From positions 1 to 64,000 of the forward strand of contig JAPKBW010000014.1 in NCBI GenBank assembly GCA_028823235.1: 64,000 nucleotides of DNA. The letters run 5' to 3'. The first letter of the stretch is position 1. Each line of letters opens with the position of its first letter. The notes beneath the pieces were generated by a model. The model saw only the letters and a list, made by a program, of their open reading frames with translations. It made no database searches and had not been told where the DNA came from. Shown here piece by piece: positions 8,235 to 16,205 of the stretch. This DNA comes from Longimicrobiales bacterium (GTDB taxonomy: Bacteria > Gemmatimonadota > Gemmatimonadetes > Longimicrobiales > Gaopeijiaceae). The position numbers and the translations under genes are program-made.

Positions 8235-8744
8235 ATGACTCAGACAGATGGAACTCTCACTAGCCGCATGATAGGCGCGGCGATGCTGAGAGTTGATGTG
8301 TACGAAGAAGTAGAGGCGGACGCGACCGCGACAGGTCAGGCGGCCATCGTGGTGGTGCTGGCTGCGGTCTGCATGGCGGTGGGTGCTTGGAATGGCGGTC
8401 TGTTCTACGCGGCCGGGCTCGCTGTGATGGAGCTCGGTTCCTGGCTGGTCTGGGCTGGCCTCACCTATGTAATCGGCGAAAAGGTCTTCGACGGGAAAGC
8501 GACGTGGGGTGAATTGCTCTGAACGTTAGGCTTCGCGAAGGCTGCGGGAGTGCTGTACCTACTCGCGGTGGTCCCAGTGTTCGGCGCCATCGTGACCATC
8601 GTCGTCGCAGTCTGGGTGAGCGTCGCCAGCTTTATCGCCATCCGGCAGGCACTCGATATCTCGAACGGCAAGACGGTGCTGACATGGCTTGTAGGTGCGG
8701 CGTTCTACAATCTGCTTCAGAATTTCCCGATCTTCCAGTTCTAA
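8235..8744 (+). pseudogene. Yip1-family membrane protein interrupted by one in-frame TGA
   Basis: From ATG 8235 the frame encodes a four- to five-helix membrane protein of the Yip1 type, with an N-terminal cytosolic segment containing RMIGAAMLRVDVYEEVEAD. After GKATWGELL the frame meets TGA at 8520-8522. It then continues in exactly the same frame as TLGFAKAAGVLYLL to a natural TAA at 8742-8744. In related proteins as I recall them, this position is Arg in GELLRTLGFA, so a single CGA to TGA change explains the break. The total would be 169 codons. The downstream half has its own possible GTG at 8550 but no clear ribosome site. It could be a recent nonsense mutation, or a sequencing error. Confidence 0.72.
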
Positions 8745-8790
8745 TCAGGGGTCTGGCTGTGACTTTGCGAGCGTGCCCTAGGGCCCCGGA

Positions 8791-9633
8791 ATGATTGCCC
8801 CGAAGGGGGGCGCTCGGACCACGCGGGTCACTCGATATCGCGGCACCGAGTCGAAGCGGGAGCGCGATGCGCTCGCAGTGGAAGAGCCGCTGGAGATCCG
8901 TGTGTCTTGGCTCGAGGGGGGGGAGAAGCGGATCGAGCCGCTCGCGGTAACCATGCGGACCCCTGGAAACGATTTCGAACTGGTGGCCGGCTTCCTGCAT
9001 GGCGAGGGACTCATTACCACCACCGATCAGTTGCATGAACTGTCCTACTGCACCGGGCCGGAAGAGCAGGAGTACAACGTCGTTGAGGCGAAGCTTGCCG
9101 CAGGGGTGGCGTTTGACCCTGAGTCCGTGAAACGGAATTTCTACGCAACTTCGAGCTGCGGTGTCTGCGGGAAGGCCTCGCTGGATGCTGTTCAGGCCCG
9201 TGGGTGTACGCTTCTGGCGCCGGGACTGACGGTCGACGCGGCACTCGTTCCCCAACTTCCGGACCGGCTGCTGGAGGCTCAGGGTGTCTTCGAGCGCACC
9301 GGCGGTATCCACGCGGCCGGTATCTTCACCCGAACGGGAGAACGTCTGGTCGTGATGGAGGACGTGGGGCGGCACAACGCCGTGGACAAGGTGATCGGCC
9401 ATCAGTTCATGCAGCGGGCGCTACCGGCCTCTGATGATGTCCTGGTGGTGAGTGGTCGCGCGTCGTTCGAAGTTGTGCAGAAGGCGGTGGCCGCCGGGCT
9501 GCCTATACTCGTCGCGGTCGGTGCCCCGTCCAGCCTCGCGGTGGACCTCGCTCGCCAGTTCGGTCAGACTCTGATCGGCTTCGCACGCAACGGCGGCTTT
9601 AACGTCTATACCCGACCTGAGCGGGTCGACTGA
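8791..9633 (+). CDS. fdhD: Formate dehydrogenase accessory sulfurtransferase FdhD
   Basis: FdhD (280 aa) passes sulfur from a cysteine desulfurase to the molybdenum/tungsten bis-PGD cofactor, which activates formate dehydrogenase-type enzymes. The family hallmarks are present: the N-terminal EEPLEIRV strand, MRTPGNDFELVAGFL, the catalytic cysteine pair Cys123/Cys126 in SSCGVCGKA, the segment FERTGGIHAAG and EDVGRHNAVDK. A run of eight G occurs at 8926-8933 within codons for EGGEK. The gene precedes mobA with only 2 bases between stop and start, so both act in finishing the same cofactor. No formate dehydrogenase or other molybdoenzyme gene lies in this window. Confidence 0.96.
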   Translation: MIAPKGGARTTRVTRYRGTESKRERDALAVEEPLEIRVSWLEGGEKRIEPLAVTMRTPGNDFELVAGFLHGEGLITTTDQLHELSYCTGPEEQEYNVVEAKLAAGVAFDPESVKRNFYATSSCGVCGKASLDAVQARGCTLLAPGLTVDAALVPQLPDRLLEAQGVFERTGGIHAAGIFTRTGERLVVMEDVGRHNAVDKVIGHQFMQRALPASDDVLVVSGRASFEVVQKAVAAGLPILVAVGAPSSLAVDLARQFGQTLIGFARNGGFNVYTRPERVD

Positions 9634-9635
9634 GA

Positions 9636-10274
9636 GTGGCCCTGAAGGTTCTGGGAGCCGTCTTGGCGGGTGGGACCAGTCGTCGCATGGGACGGGACAA
9701 GGCATCGGCGGTGCTGGGAGGTGTTTCGATGCTTGAACGGACCGTCGACACGCTTGCCGAAATTTGCGAGGACGTTGTCGTGGTCTCGTCCCGCGAAGAA
9801 ACCCCGACTGGTGCCTGGGATGTGATCGGCGACCTGCGGCCTGGCGCAGGCCCCTTGGCGGGGCTCGAGGCAGCGCTCTCCTACGGGGCCCGAGAAGGAT
9901 ACCATGCCGTTTTTGTTCTCGCCTGCGACTTACCACTGGTAGGTGTAGCTCTTGTCCGTGAGGTACTTCGGGTCAGGCAGTTGAAAGAGAGCCTGGATAC
10001 GGCTGCCGGGGCTTGGGCTGCGGCAGCGTCTCGTGACGGGGTGCCAGATTTCGAGCCGCTGTGTGCTGCGTACAGCATCACGTGCCTCCCGATCGCTGCG
10101 GCGCTGCTCGACCGTGGGGAGGGGGCCGCTCGGGCCCTGTTCGAGGCGGTGGATGGGACCCGCGTCGTGCTCAGTGACAGCGAAGTCGACGGCGCGGAAG
10201 ATGTGCCTGCGCTGTTGAACGTCAACACGGAAGACGACCTCCGCCGGGCTGAGGCAGGTTTGAGCAAGCGATGA
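9636..10274 (+). CDS. mobA: Molybdenum cofactor guanylyltransferase MobA
   Basis: MobA (212 aa) transfers GMP from GTP to molybdopterin, forming the guanine dinucleotide cofactor used by DMSO-reductase-family enzymes. The N-terminal nucleotide-binding motif LAGGTSRRMGRDKA is perfect, followed by the Asp-containing strand LACDLPLV and the later segment FEPLCAAYS. The start is GTG at 9636, directly after the fdhD stop. The stop TGA (10272-10274) overlaps the ATG of a truncated gene (ATGA). Pairing with fdhD fits a small cofactor-maturation operon, with the enzyme it serves encoded elsewhere. Confidence 0.94.
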   Translation: MALKVLGAVLAGGTSRRMGRDKASAVLGGVSMLERTVDTLAEICEDVVVVSSREETPTGAWDVIGDLRPGAGPLAGLEAALSYGAREGYHAVFVLACDLPLVGVALVREVLRVRQLKESLDTAAGAWAAAASRDGVPDFEPLCAAYSITCLPIAAALLDRGEGAARALFEAVDGTRVVLSDSEVDGAEDVPALLNVNTEDDLRRAEAGLSKR

Positions 10275-10417
10275 CTGAGTCCTCGGAACGACTGGTGTCA
10301 CTGGACGCCTTCCGCGGACTGACGATTGCCGGGATGATCCTGGTCAATAATTCAGGGTCTTGGTCCCATATCTATGCGCCACTGCGCCAGGAAATGCTTG
10401 CCGGTTCACTTTGGTAG
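10271..10417 (+). pseudogene. 5' fragment of a heparan-alpha-glucosaminide acetyltransferase-like (DUF5009) gene
   Basis: The frame from ATG 10271 gives 48 codons: a polar start, SLDAFRGLTIAGMILVNN, and then SWSHIYAPLR. This is the highly conserved N-terminus of the multi-pass acyltransferase family related to human HGSNAT (DUF5009/DUF1624), proteins of about 370-400 residues. After YAPLR the expected His-containing loop is replaced by unrelated residues, and a TAG stop follows at 10415-10417. The remaining helices are absent from all frames downstream, where the cytochrome c gene begins. The start overlaps the mobA stop by ATGA, as in an intact operon, so the deletion is probably recent. Product, if made, would be a single-helix peptide without function. 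Confidence 0.7.
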
Positions 10418-10460
10418 GACTCTTATTGCAGTGTCCCACCCCCTCCCCAACGCTCACAAC

Positions 10461-10943
10461 ATGAAGCTTTCAAAAGCCGTCCTCTCATTGCTGTTCATCG
10501 TTGTCCTGCCTGCGTGTGCATCCTCCGGTGCCACGGAGCCGGCTCCCGCGCGCGCTGGCGGCGTGTCGGCCATGCCGGAGGCGCCGGCAGAGACCCACGC
10601 GGCGACGGCTCAACCGGCTTCTGCCGAGGTCGCGAGTTTCAGCGCCGCCCAGGCTGATCGGGGGCGGGACACCTTCCGTGCGACGTGCACCGAGTGCCAC
10701 TACTCGAGCGAATTCTCAGACTCTCAGTTCAAGTTCAAGTGGAGTCGCCGGAGCGCGGGGAATCTCTACCAGATGATCCAGACACAGATGCCGGAAACGG
10801 CTCCCGGATCGTTGTCTTCGGAAGAGGCTGTCGACCTGGTGTCGTACATTCTTCGCATGAACGGATTTGAACCGGGATCCGCCGAATTGTCGTCAGAGCG
10901 CGCCGTCCTCAATGCCGTCAGCCTTGCATCGATCCGGAACTAA
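10461..10943 (+). CDS. Cytochrome c lipoprotein
   Basis: A 160-residue exported monoheme cytochrome. From ATG 10461 the signal peptide ends in a lipobox (VLPAC), predicting a lipid-anchored periplasmic protein. A flexible Ala/Pro/Glu-rich linker of about 45 residues leads to the cytochrome domain. The heme site is Cys76-Thr-Glu-Cys79-His80 (TCTECH). A later Met in QTQMPETAPGS followed by EEAVDLVSYILRMNG is the usual class I axial ligand region. It probably transfers electrons to or from a periplasmic dehydrogenase. It stands between two gene remnants, and no partner enzyme is intact nearby. I chose the start by the signal peptide; a longer upstream reading has no export signal. Confidence 0.88.
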   Translation: MKLSKAVLSLLFIVVLPACASSGATEPAPARAGGVSAMPEAPAETHAATAQPASAEVASFSAAQADRGRDTFRATCTECHYSSEFSDSQFKFKWSRRSAGNLYQMIQTQMPETAPGSLSSEEAVDLVSYILRMNGFEPGSAELSSERAVLNAVSLASIRN

Positions 10944-11034
10944 CAGCGAACGCGTCGGCTCGGCTTCATCTGCCTGAACAACGGTTTTTCAAGTCGGGTC
11001 GCGGCGATGACCCAACCAGAAACCGCAGAGGACC

Positions 11035-11310
11035 ATGGGAATCGACCGTATCATCAACGAGACACGGGCCTGTCACTACTGCAACGCCGTAAGTAGAAAC
11101 TTCATGATCGATACCCATCCAGACTTCGATAATGTCTGGCTGGCGGGGGCTGGTCAGGCCGAGGCCTTTAAGCGGGGGGCGGTACTCAGTGAGTACATTG
11201 CAGGACGCGTTCTTGGGACCGAGACCAATCGGGAGCTGAACGACAGTTTCCGCTTGCTCGAAGACGAATTTCAGGAAGAGGGCGAACCGGACTTCGGCCC
11301 CGACGAGTAG
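11035..11310 (+). pseudogene. 3' fragment of an FAD-dependent oxidoreductase (DAO-type)
   Basis: The 91 codons from ATG 11035 match only the C-terminal part of FAD-dependent oxidoreductases of the sarcosine/glycine oxidase (DAO) type. Readable segments are ETRACHYCNAVSRNFMID, THPDFDNVWLAGAGQAEAFK and GAVLSEYIAGRVLG, which normally close the FAD site. The N-terminal dinucleotide-binding domain and the rest of the catalytic domain are missing. The frame upstream is closed by TGA at 11008-11010, and no matching residues are visible in the other frames back to the cytochrome stop. A fortuitous ribosome site (CAGAGG) precedes the ATG, so a short protein could be made, but it could not bind FAD. 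The sensor kinase starts 1 base after its stop. Confidence 0.68.
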
Positions 11311-11311
11311 G

Positions 11312-13147
11312 ATGAGTACACCCGCGACCATTCGTCCGCCGTCGGTTCGTGGCCTTTGGGCGCTCGGATTCGTCGCGCTCTCTCTCGGCGCCCTAGTCGC
11401 TGTACCTGTGTACTACGGGCAGCGGGTCGCCGTCGTACAGATGCGGATTACAGATGTGCTCGAGCCGGCGGCACGACTGAGCTCGAACCTTCTTCTGCTA
11501 AAGGCACGGCAGTTCGCGCGCATGGAGGGGTACCTTGCGACGGAGGATGCCAACACGCTCGAAGATCCGCCGCACGCGGCAATGACCGCACGAATGTTTC
11601 GGGATCCATACTTGTCAGCGGCGGCAGAAGAGGAAGCTGTTCTCGCTCAGTTGCAGGTCCTCGCTCCGTGGCTCGACGCGGTGCCCAGTGCACTGGGTGG
11701 CCAGAGCTTCTTCGACCGGCTTGTCCGACTTCAGACCGAATCGGTGGCATGGCGTTTTGGTAATCAGCGTCTGTTCGAGTTTGGCGTTAACGAGGGGGCC
11801 CGTGACCGCGTCCTCGCAGGGTACAACGACGTCCAGTGGGCCACGCGTGAGCTGGATCAGTCGATCCAGGCGGCGGTGGCCGATGGCCGGCGGCGGGTTG
11901 CCAACGAGCAGCGGCGGCAGACACGAATCACGAGGGTACTCGCGGCGGTGGCCCTGTTCGCCTCTCTGATTCTCGGTCGTGTAGCCCACCGCTACCGAGC
12001 GCTCACCACGGAGCGCGAGATCCAACGGCGGGAGGCGGTCCGGGGCCGAAGAGAGGTCGACGCGCTTCTCGAGGCGACGGGCGACGGGGTGCTCGGCATC
12101 GATCTGGAAGGTCGTTGCATTTCGCTCAACCGGGCCGGCACAGGGCTTGTGGGGTGGCCGGAGGGCGAGATTCAAGGTCGGGATGTCGTGGCCACGCTGT
12201 TTCACACCGATGCAGATGGGGCTCCCGTCACAGAGGACAGCTTTCCGCTCGCACAGACGGTCGCTGCGGGGGAGCAGATTTGGTCTGACGTGGGCGCGGT
12301 CATCTGGCGGCGGAAGCGCAGTTCATTTCCGGCGCGCTGGTCGGTGCAGCCGATGATCGACGGGACTGAACTGCGGGGTGCTGTCCTCACGTTCACGGAC
12401 ATGACGCAGATCCATGAAAAGGAAGAAGCTCTGCGACGGGCGATTCGGCAGCGCGAGGACGTGGTGGCTATCGTGTCACACGATCTGAGAAACCCTCTGG
12501 GCGTCGCGCTCGCGTCGGCGGACTTGTTGCTGGATCTGCCGCTCGACGAGGGGCAACGACGTCGTCAGGCCGAGATCATCCGCCGGTCGGGCAAGCGCAT
12601 GCAGCGCCTGATCGAGGATCTGCTCGATGTCGCTAGGATGGAAGCGGGTGCCTTGGTGATACGGCCCTCTCACGAACCTCTCGCCCCGATCCTTGAGGAA
12701 GCTCGCGACCTCTTCCTTGGACAGGGAGCGGAACGCTCGATCAGCGTGGTGGTCGGCGACGGAGACCTCAGCGCACGAGTCGACCGTGACCGAATCATTC
12801 AGGCGCTCTCGAACCTTCTCGACAACGCGATTCGTCTAACGCCTGAGGGAGGCTCCGTCACTCTTTCGGCGGAAGAGGATGGCAACAATGTACTGATTTC
12901 GGTCGAGGACACGGGGCCGGGTATAGCCCCTGAGCTTGTAGGCGGGCTATTCGATCGATTCGCCCAGGGCGACGAGCTCGATCGGGGATCTGTTGGGCTG
13001 GGACTCTCGATCGTGAAAGGTGTGGCTACCTCGCATGGGGGGGACGCGTCGGTGATTTCCGTGCTGGGGCGAGGGAGCCGGTTCATACTGCACTTGCCGA
13101 TGGGTGGCCCACCCGATGCTGGCAGAGGGGTGGAAACCACGGCCTGA
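11312..13147 (+). CDS. PAS-containing sensor histidine kinase
   Basis: A membrane sensor kinase of 611 residues. A transmembrane helix near residues 13-33 and another near 205-225 flank a mostly helical periplasmic sensor of about 170 residues. Next come a PAS domain (about 245-365, with ATGDGVLGIDLEGR), a dimerisation/phosphoacceptor domain with His390 in VSHDLRNPLG, and an ATPase domain with N box (DNAIRLT), G1 (DTGPGIAP) and G2 (GLGLSIV). All catalytic boxes look intact. No response regulator is encoded beside it, so it is an orphan kinase here; the only receiver domain in the window is a broken remnant at 2951-3233. The stimulus cannot be inferred. Confidence 0.92.
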   Translation: MSTPATIRPPSVRGLWALGFVALSLGALVAVPVYYGQRVAVVQMRITDVLEPAARLSSNLLLLKARQFARMEGYLATEDANTLEDPPHAAMTARMFRDPYLSAAAEEEAVLAQLQVLAPWLDAVPSALGGQSFFDRLVRLQTESVAWRFGNQRLFEFGVNEGARDRVLAGYNDVQWATRELDQSIQAAVADGRRRVANEQRRQTRITRVLAAVALFASLILGRVAHRYRALTTEREIQRREAVRGRREVDALLEATGDGVLGIDLEGRCISLNRAGTGLVGWPEGEIQGRDVVATLFHTDADGAPVTEDSFPLAQTVAAGEQIWSDVGAVIWRRKRSSFPARWSVQPMIDGTELRGAVLTFTDMTQIHEKEEALRRAIRQREDVVAIVSHDLRNPLGVALASADLLLDLPLDEGQRRRQAEIIRRSGKRMQRLIEDLLDVARMEAGALVIRPSHEPLAPILEEARDLFLGQGAERSISVVVGDGDLSARVDRDRIIQALSNLLDNAIRLTPEGGSVTLSAEEDGNNVLISVEDTGPGIAPELVGGLFDRFAQGDELDRGSVGLGLSIVKGVATSHGGDASVISVLGRGSRFILHLPMGGPPDAGRGVETTA

Positions 13148-13158
13148 GGGATCGAGCT

Positions 13159-14814
13159 TTACGAAGCCGGGACGCGGTGCTCCATCGCGTACGCTCGATA
13201 CCCAGACACCTCGGCGGAGACGCGGGCCTCATCCCAGCCTAGTAGGACGCCCATGATCGAGGCGGCCTCTGAGGCTCCGCTCAAGCCCGAGTCTGGTGAG
13301 AAGAGGAGTAACGCCAGCCGGCGGTCCATGACGTCGATGAGCGTGGCCGCCATTTCTTTCATGACCGCCAGCCGCACCTCACCCCGCAGAGCGGGAACGT
13401 CCTCGCCCAGAGGGGCCAGCCAGGTCGGATCCTCACGCGCCAAGGCGAGGAGATCGTCAAGCTGGGTACCATACAAGAATCCGAGCCGCTTGAGAGTGGC
13501 CTCCGGCACACCTGCTTCTCCGAGTCGTTCTAGGCGGTCCTCGATGAACTTGGACACGTCCCCCGCCGGACATCCCGGCAGCCTTACCTCCGCCGTTCTG
13601 TCGTCCATGACAGGAGAGTCGCCCAGTGCGTTCAGGACTTCTTCGATGACGCGCCCGGCCATCCGTCGGTAGGTCGTGAGCTTCCCTCCTGCGATCGTGA
13701 CCAACCCGTCGGGCCCGGGCCACACCTCGTCCTCTCGGGAGGTGTCGCGGGTCGTCTTTCCATTTTCCTCGATCAGGGGCCGGATACCAGCCCACGTCGT
13801 GAGCACGTCGTCCAGGGTGATCTCCGCGGCGGGGAAGCAGTCCTGAACCATCGCCAGGAGGTCCAACACATCCGCGCGGCTCGCGCGCGGGCTTTCCATA
13901 GGACCTGTGTACTCGTCGTCACTCGTTCCCACGTAGACGTAGTCCAGCCGTCGCATGGCGAGGCCGCGCCGACCCGTCTCTGACTTCAGGAATGCGGCTC
14001 CCTTGATTGGGAGGCGGCCCGCTGACAGCAGGATGTGGATGCCCTTGCTGGGCCGCAGCGCTTTGCGGGCGGCGAGGCCGGAGTCCTCGAGGACGCCCTG
14101 AGCCCAGGGGCCACCGGCGTTAACCACGATTCGTGCCTGGACCTCGTAAACGCTGCTGTCCGTTGTGTCTCGGACACTAGCGCCGTGGACGCGGCCTTCC
14201 GAGTCGGTGAAGAGTGACTCGGCGCGTGCGTGATTCGCCACCCGGGCCCCGTGGGCTGCAGCGGACTGAATATTCTCGAGGGTCAATCTCGCGTCGTCGG
14301 TGATGTACTCGACGTATTGGATCGCTCCGCGCAAAGGATCTCGGAGGCCAGGGAGGAACCTCCGTACTTCCTGTGGATCCAGGGACTGATGCCGATCCGA
14401 GTCGTCCGTCTCGGCGAGCCAGTCAAAGACCGCGAGGCCAGCTCTGATTTTCAGCACGGAGTCCGGAGAGAAGACGGGGTAGAGGAAGTCGAGGCGATGC
14501 ACGAGGTGAGGGGCGATGGACTGAATCACCCGTCGCTCACGGGCCGACTCGCGGACCAGAAGGAAGTGGCCGTACTCGAGATATCGGACGCCGCCATGGA
14601 CAATCTTGGACGATCGACTAGAGGTGCCTGCCGCGAAGTCGTCCTGTTCCACCAGTGCTACGGACCAGCCACGCAGGGCTGCGTCTCGCGCAACACCGGC
14701 TCCTGTGATGCCGCCGCCGATCACGAGCACGTCAACGGATTCGGTCGACATCGCTTCGAGCGCAGCGCTCCGTCCGGAGGGGGAGAAATCCGCGCTATCC
14801 GGCTTAGTGCTCAT
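13159..14814 (-). CDS. glpD: Glycerol-3-phosphate dehydrogenase, FAD-dependent
   Basis: GlpD (551 aa) oxidises sn-glycerol-3-phosphate to dihydroxyacetone phosphate at the membrane and passes electrons to quinone. The FAD fold is clear: VLVIGGGITGAGVARDAALRG near the N-terminus, followed by EQDDFAAGTSSRSSKIVHGG and RYLEYG. The C-terminal alpha domain typical of GlpD is present. ATG 14814 overlaps the glpQ stop (ATGA) and is preceded by GGAGA; an internal ATG a little downstream would also keep the FAD motif. With GlpQ it forms a two-step path from glycerophosphodiesters into glycolysis. Transcribed toward and convergent with the sensor kinase gene; 11 bases separate the ends. Confidence 0.94.
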   Translation of the reverse strand: MSTKPDSADFSPSGRSAALEAMSTESVDVLVIGGGITGAGVARDAALRGWSVALVEQDDFAAGTSSRSSKIVHGGVRYLEYGHFLLVRESARERRVIQSIAPHLVHRLDFLYPVFSPDSVLKIRAGLAVFDWLAETDDSDRHQSLDPQEVRRFLPGLRDPLRGAIQYVEYITDDARLTLENIQSAAAHGARVANHARAESLFTDSEGRVHGASVRDTTDSSVYEVQARIVVNAGGPWAQGVLEDSGLAARKALRPSKGIHILLSAGRLPIKGAAFLKSETGRRGLAMRRLDYVYVGTSDDEYTGPMESPRASRADVLDLLAMVQDCFPAAEITLDDVLTTWAGIRPLIEENGKTTRDTSREDEVWPGPDGLVTIAGGKLTTYRRMAGRVIEEVLNALGDSPVMDDRTAEVRLPGCPAGDVSKFIEDRLERLGEAGVPEATLKRLGFLYGTQLDDLLALAREDPTWLAPLGEDVPALRGEVRLAVMKEMAATLIDVMDRRLALLLFSPDSGLSGASEAASIMGVLLGWDEARVSAEVSGYRAYAMEHRVPAS

Positions 14815-15620
14815 CGAGCATTCTCCGGTGAGGTGGGGTTGAGCGACTCCTTCCATTCCAACAGGTCAGCGACTTCGTTGGTCGTGATTCGCGGCACCCC
14901 CATGTCGAGCATGGACCGCGCAACAGACGTGGCGTTTACCGTCCAGCATGCCAGGGCGATATCGACTTCGCGACAGCGCTCCGCAATCCTCGGGTCACCG
15001 AGGAGAATCCGTGCATCGAAGTCCAGCATCGCGTCGGAATCATCTTTCGCACGTTCGCGCGCTTCGTCGACACGCGAACGCGCTTCGACGATGTATCCGA
15101 TCCTCGCGCCCGGCTGGAGACTCCTGATCTGATCCAGTGCCCCCCAGTCCATCGAGATGAAGACGGTGTGCTCGAACAGGCCTGCTTTGTGGACTGCCGC
15201 TACCACCGACGACATTTCGTTACCCGAGCTGGTCCGCTTCACCTCGGCGTAAATCCGGCCCACACGGCCACGTAGCGAAGTCATGACGGCAGCGAGAGAC
15301 GGGATGGGTTCGCCCACGAACGCCGGATCGAACCAGCTCCCTGCATCGAGCGTATCCAACTCGTCCGGCGTATGCAGATGCACGGCCCCGGTGCCGCTCG
15401 TCGTGCGGTCTAGCGTCTCGTCGTGCAGCAGGTATGGGGTGCCATCCGACGCGGGGTGTAGATCGAACTCGACAGCATCCGCACCGGCCGAGAGGCCGGC
15501 GTCGAGTGCCGCCCAGGTGTTCTCGGGGGCACGGGCGCTGAACCCTCGGTGGGCAATGATCTCGACGGGCCCCGGAAATCCGAACGGGCCCGCGGAATCG
15601 CTTCTGTCAGCCGTTGTCAT
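14811..15620 (-). CDS. glpQ: Glycerophosphodiester phosphodiesterase
   Basis: A 269-residue TIM-barrel phosphodiesterase that hydrolyses glycerophosphodiesters (deacylated phospholipid head groups) to sn-glycerol-3-phosphate and an alcohol. Catalytic features are IAHRGFSARAPENT (His-Arg), the metal ligands in AVEFDLH and the second His in LLHDETLDRT; the C-terminal barrel strands CWTVN are also present. There is no signal peptide, so it is the cytoplasmic (UgpQ-like) form. The start ATG 15620 lies inside the last codons of the small coiled-coil gene upstream, and its stop overlaps glpD. The operon supplies G3P for GlpD directly. Confidence 0.93.
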   Translation of the reverse strand: MTTADRSDSAGPFGFPGPVEIIAHRGFSARAPENTWAALDAGLSAGADAVEFDLHPASDGTPYLLHDETLDRTTSGTGAVHLHTPDELDTLDAGSWFDPAFVGEPIPSLAAVMTSLRGRVGRIYAEVKRTSSGNEMSSVVAAVHKAGLFEHTVFISMDWGALDQIRSLQPGARIGYIVEARSRVDEARERAKDDSDAMLDFDARILLGDPRIAERCREVDIALACWTVNATSVARSMLDMGVPRITTNEVADLLEWKESLNPTSPENAR

Positions 15621-15906
15621 CCGAGCCGGCGAGTTGTCGGGCGAACTCTTTCCCGTCGGACAGTCTGATGGAGCATTGCGATTTCCTGTTCCTGCAGATT
15701 GAGGCGCGGTTCCAGAATCCGTATTGTGTCGCCTGCTCCTTTTGTCTTGAACAGCCTGCTGAAGGCATCGCCTGTCGGGCTCATGGCGAAGCGGGCGGGA
15801 GTGCCGCTCACTGGAATCAGAACAATCAAGATTCCTAGGATGGTCCCCAGGGGTGCCGTCAGGTTGATGGGCTCAAGCTGTATGCACCCGGATTGTTTGG
15901 AGTCAT
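15607..15906 (-). pseudogene. Small coiled-coil membrane protein, frame broken twice
   Basis: Upstream of glpQ the minus strand holds what looks like one small gene spread over two frames. From ATG 15906 the reading MTPNNPGAYSLSPS ends at TGA. The other frame over the same bases gives LEPINLTAPLGTILGILIV, a membrane helix, then FAMSPTGDAFSRLF and a coiled coil (RLNLQEQEIAMLHQTV). Near 15665 the original frame takes over with SDGKEFARQLAGSDDNG and a TGA at 15609-15607, overlapping the glpQ start as coupled genes do. The hydrophobic helix plus heptad plus conserved-looking tail suggests a real small protein of about 95 residues with two compensating-type frame changes. I know no function. A chance reading remains possible. 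Confidence 0.42.
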
Positions 15907-16205
15907 GTCTTCGTCATGGTGTCTGGGCTGTGACCCCCGCGCAACATTTTTGCCGCGCGGGCTGATCCCCGGTCCAACCGCTCACGCTTCCGGACTATCA
16001 AAGTCGGTGCAGAGAAGGCTGATGAACTGGATCTAGGGGGAACCTTGGGCGAACGAGTGCCAGAGCATTACCAGATCGTATATACCGAGATGGAGCTTGG
16101 TTCGAGCACGGCTTTGTCCGTCCTCGCCAACTGGATGACCACCTTCGCGTCAATAGTCGAGGCGGTGGCCTTCTGCTCACCCCATTTCTTTTTCAGGACT
16201 CAGAA
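15907..16205. other. Intergenic stretch with no supported gene
   Basis: Between the broken small gene and the DUF2911 gene I see no frame with a recognisable protein, no RNA gene and no clear terminator. It should hold the promoter of the glpQ-glpD operon (minus strand), but I could not pick a convincing -35/-10 pair. Confidence 0.4.

Noticed and set aside
8520-8522. TGA in the Yip1 gene as selenocysteine or a reassigned codon
   Set aside because: The expected residue is Arg, not Cys, and TGA ends many intact genes here (mobA, murE, murF, rsmH), so neither explanation fits.
14230-15132. Long plus-strand reading frame of 300 codons
   Set aside because: It is antisense to glpD and glpQ, which have complete family motifs; its composition is Arg/Ser-rich noise.
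15699-15965. Plus-strand reading frame of 88 codons in the spacer upstream of glpQ
   Set aside because: It lies opposite the small coiled-coil gene, whose minus-strand reading makes better protein sense.
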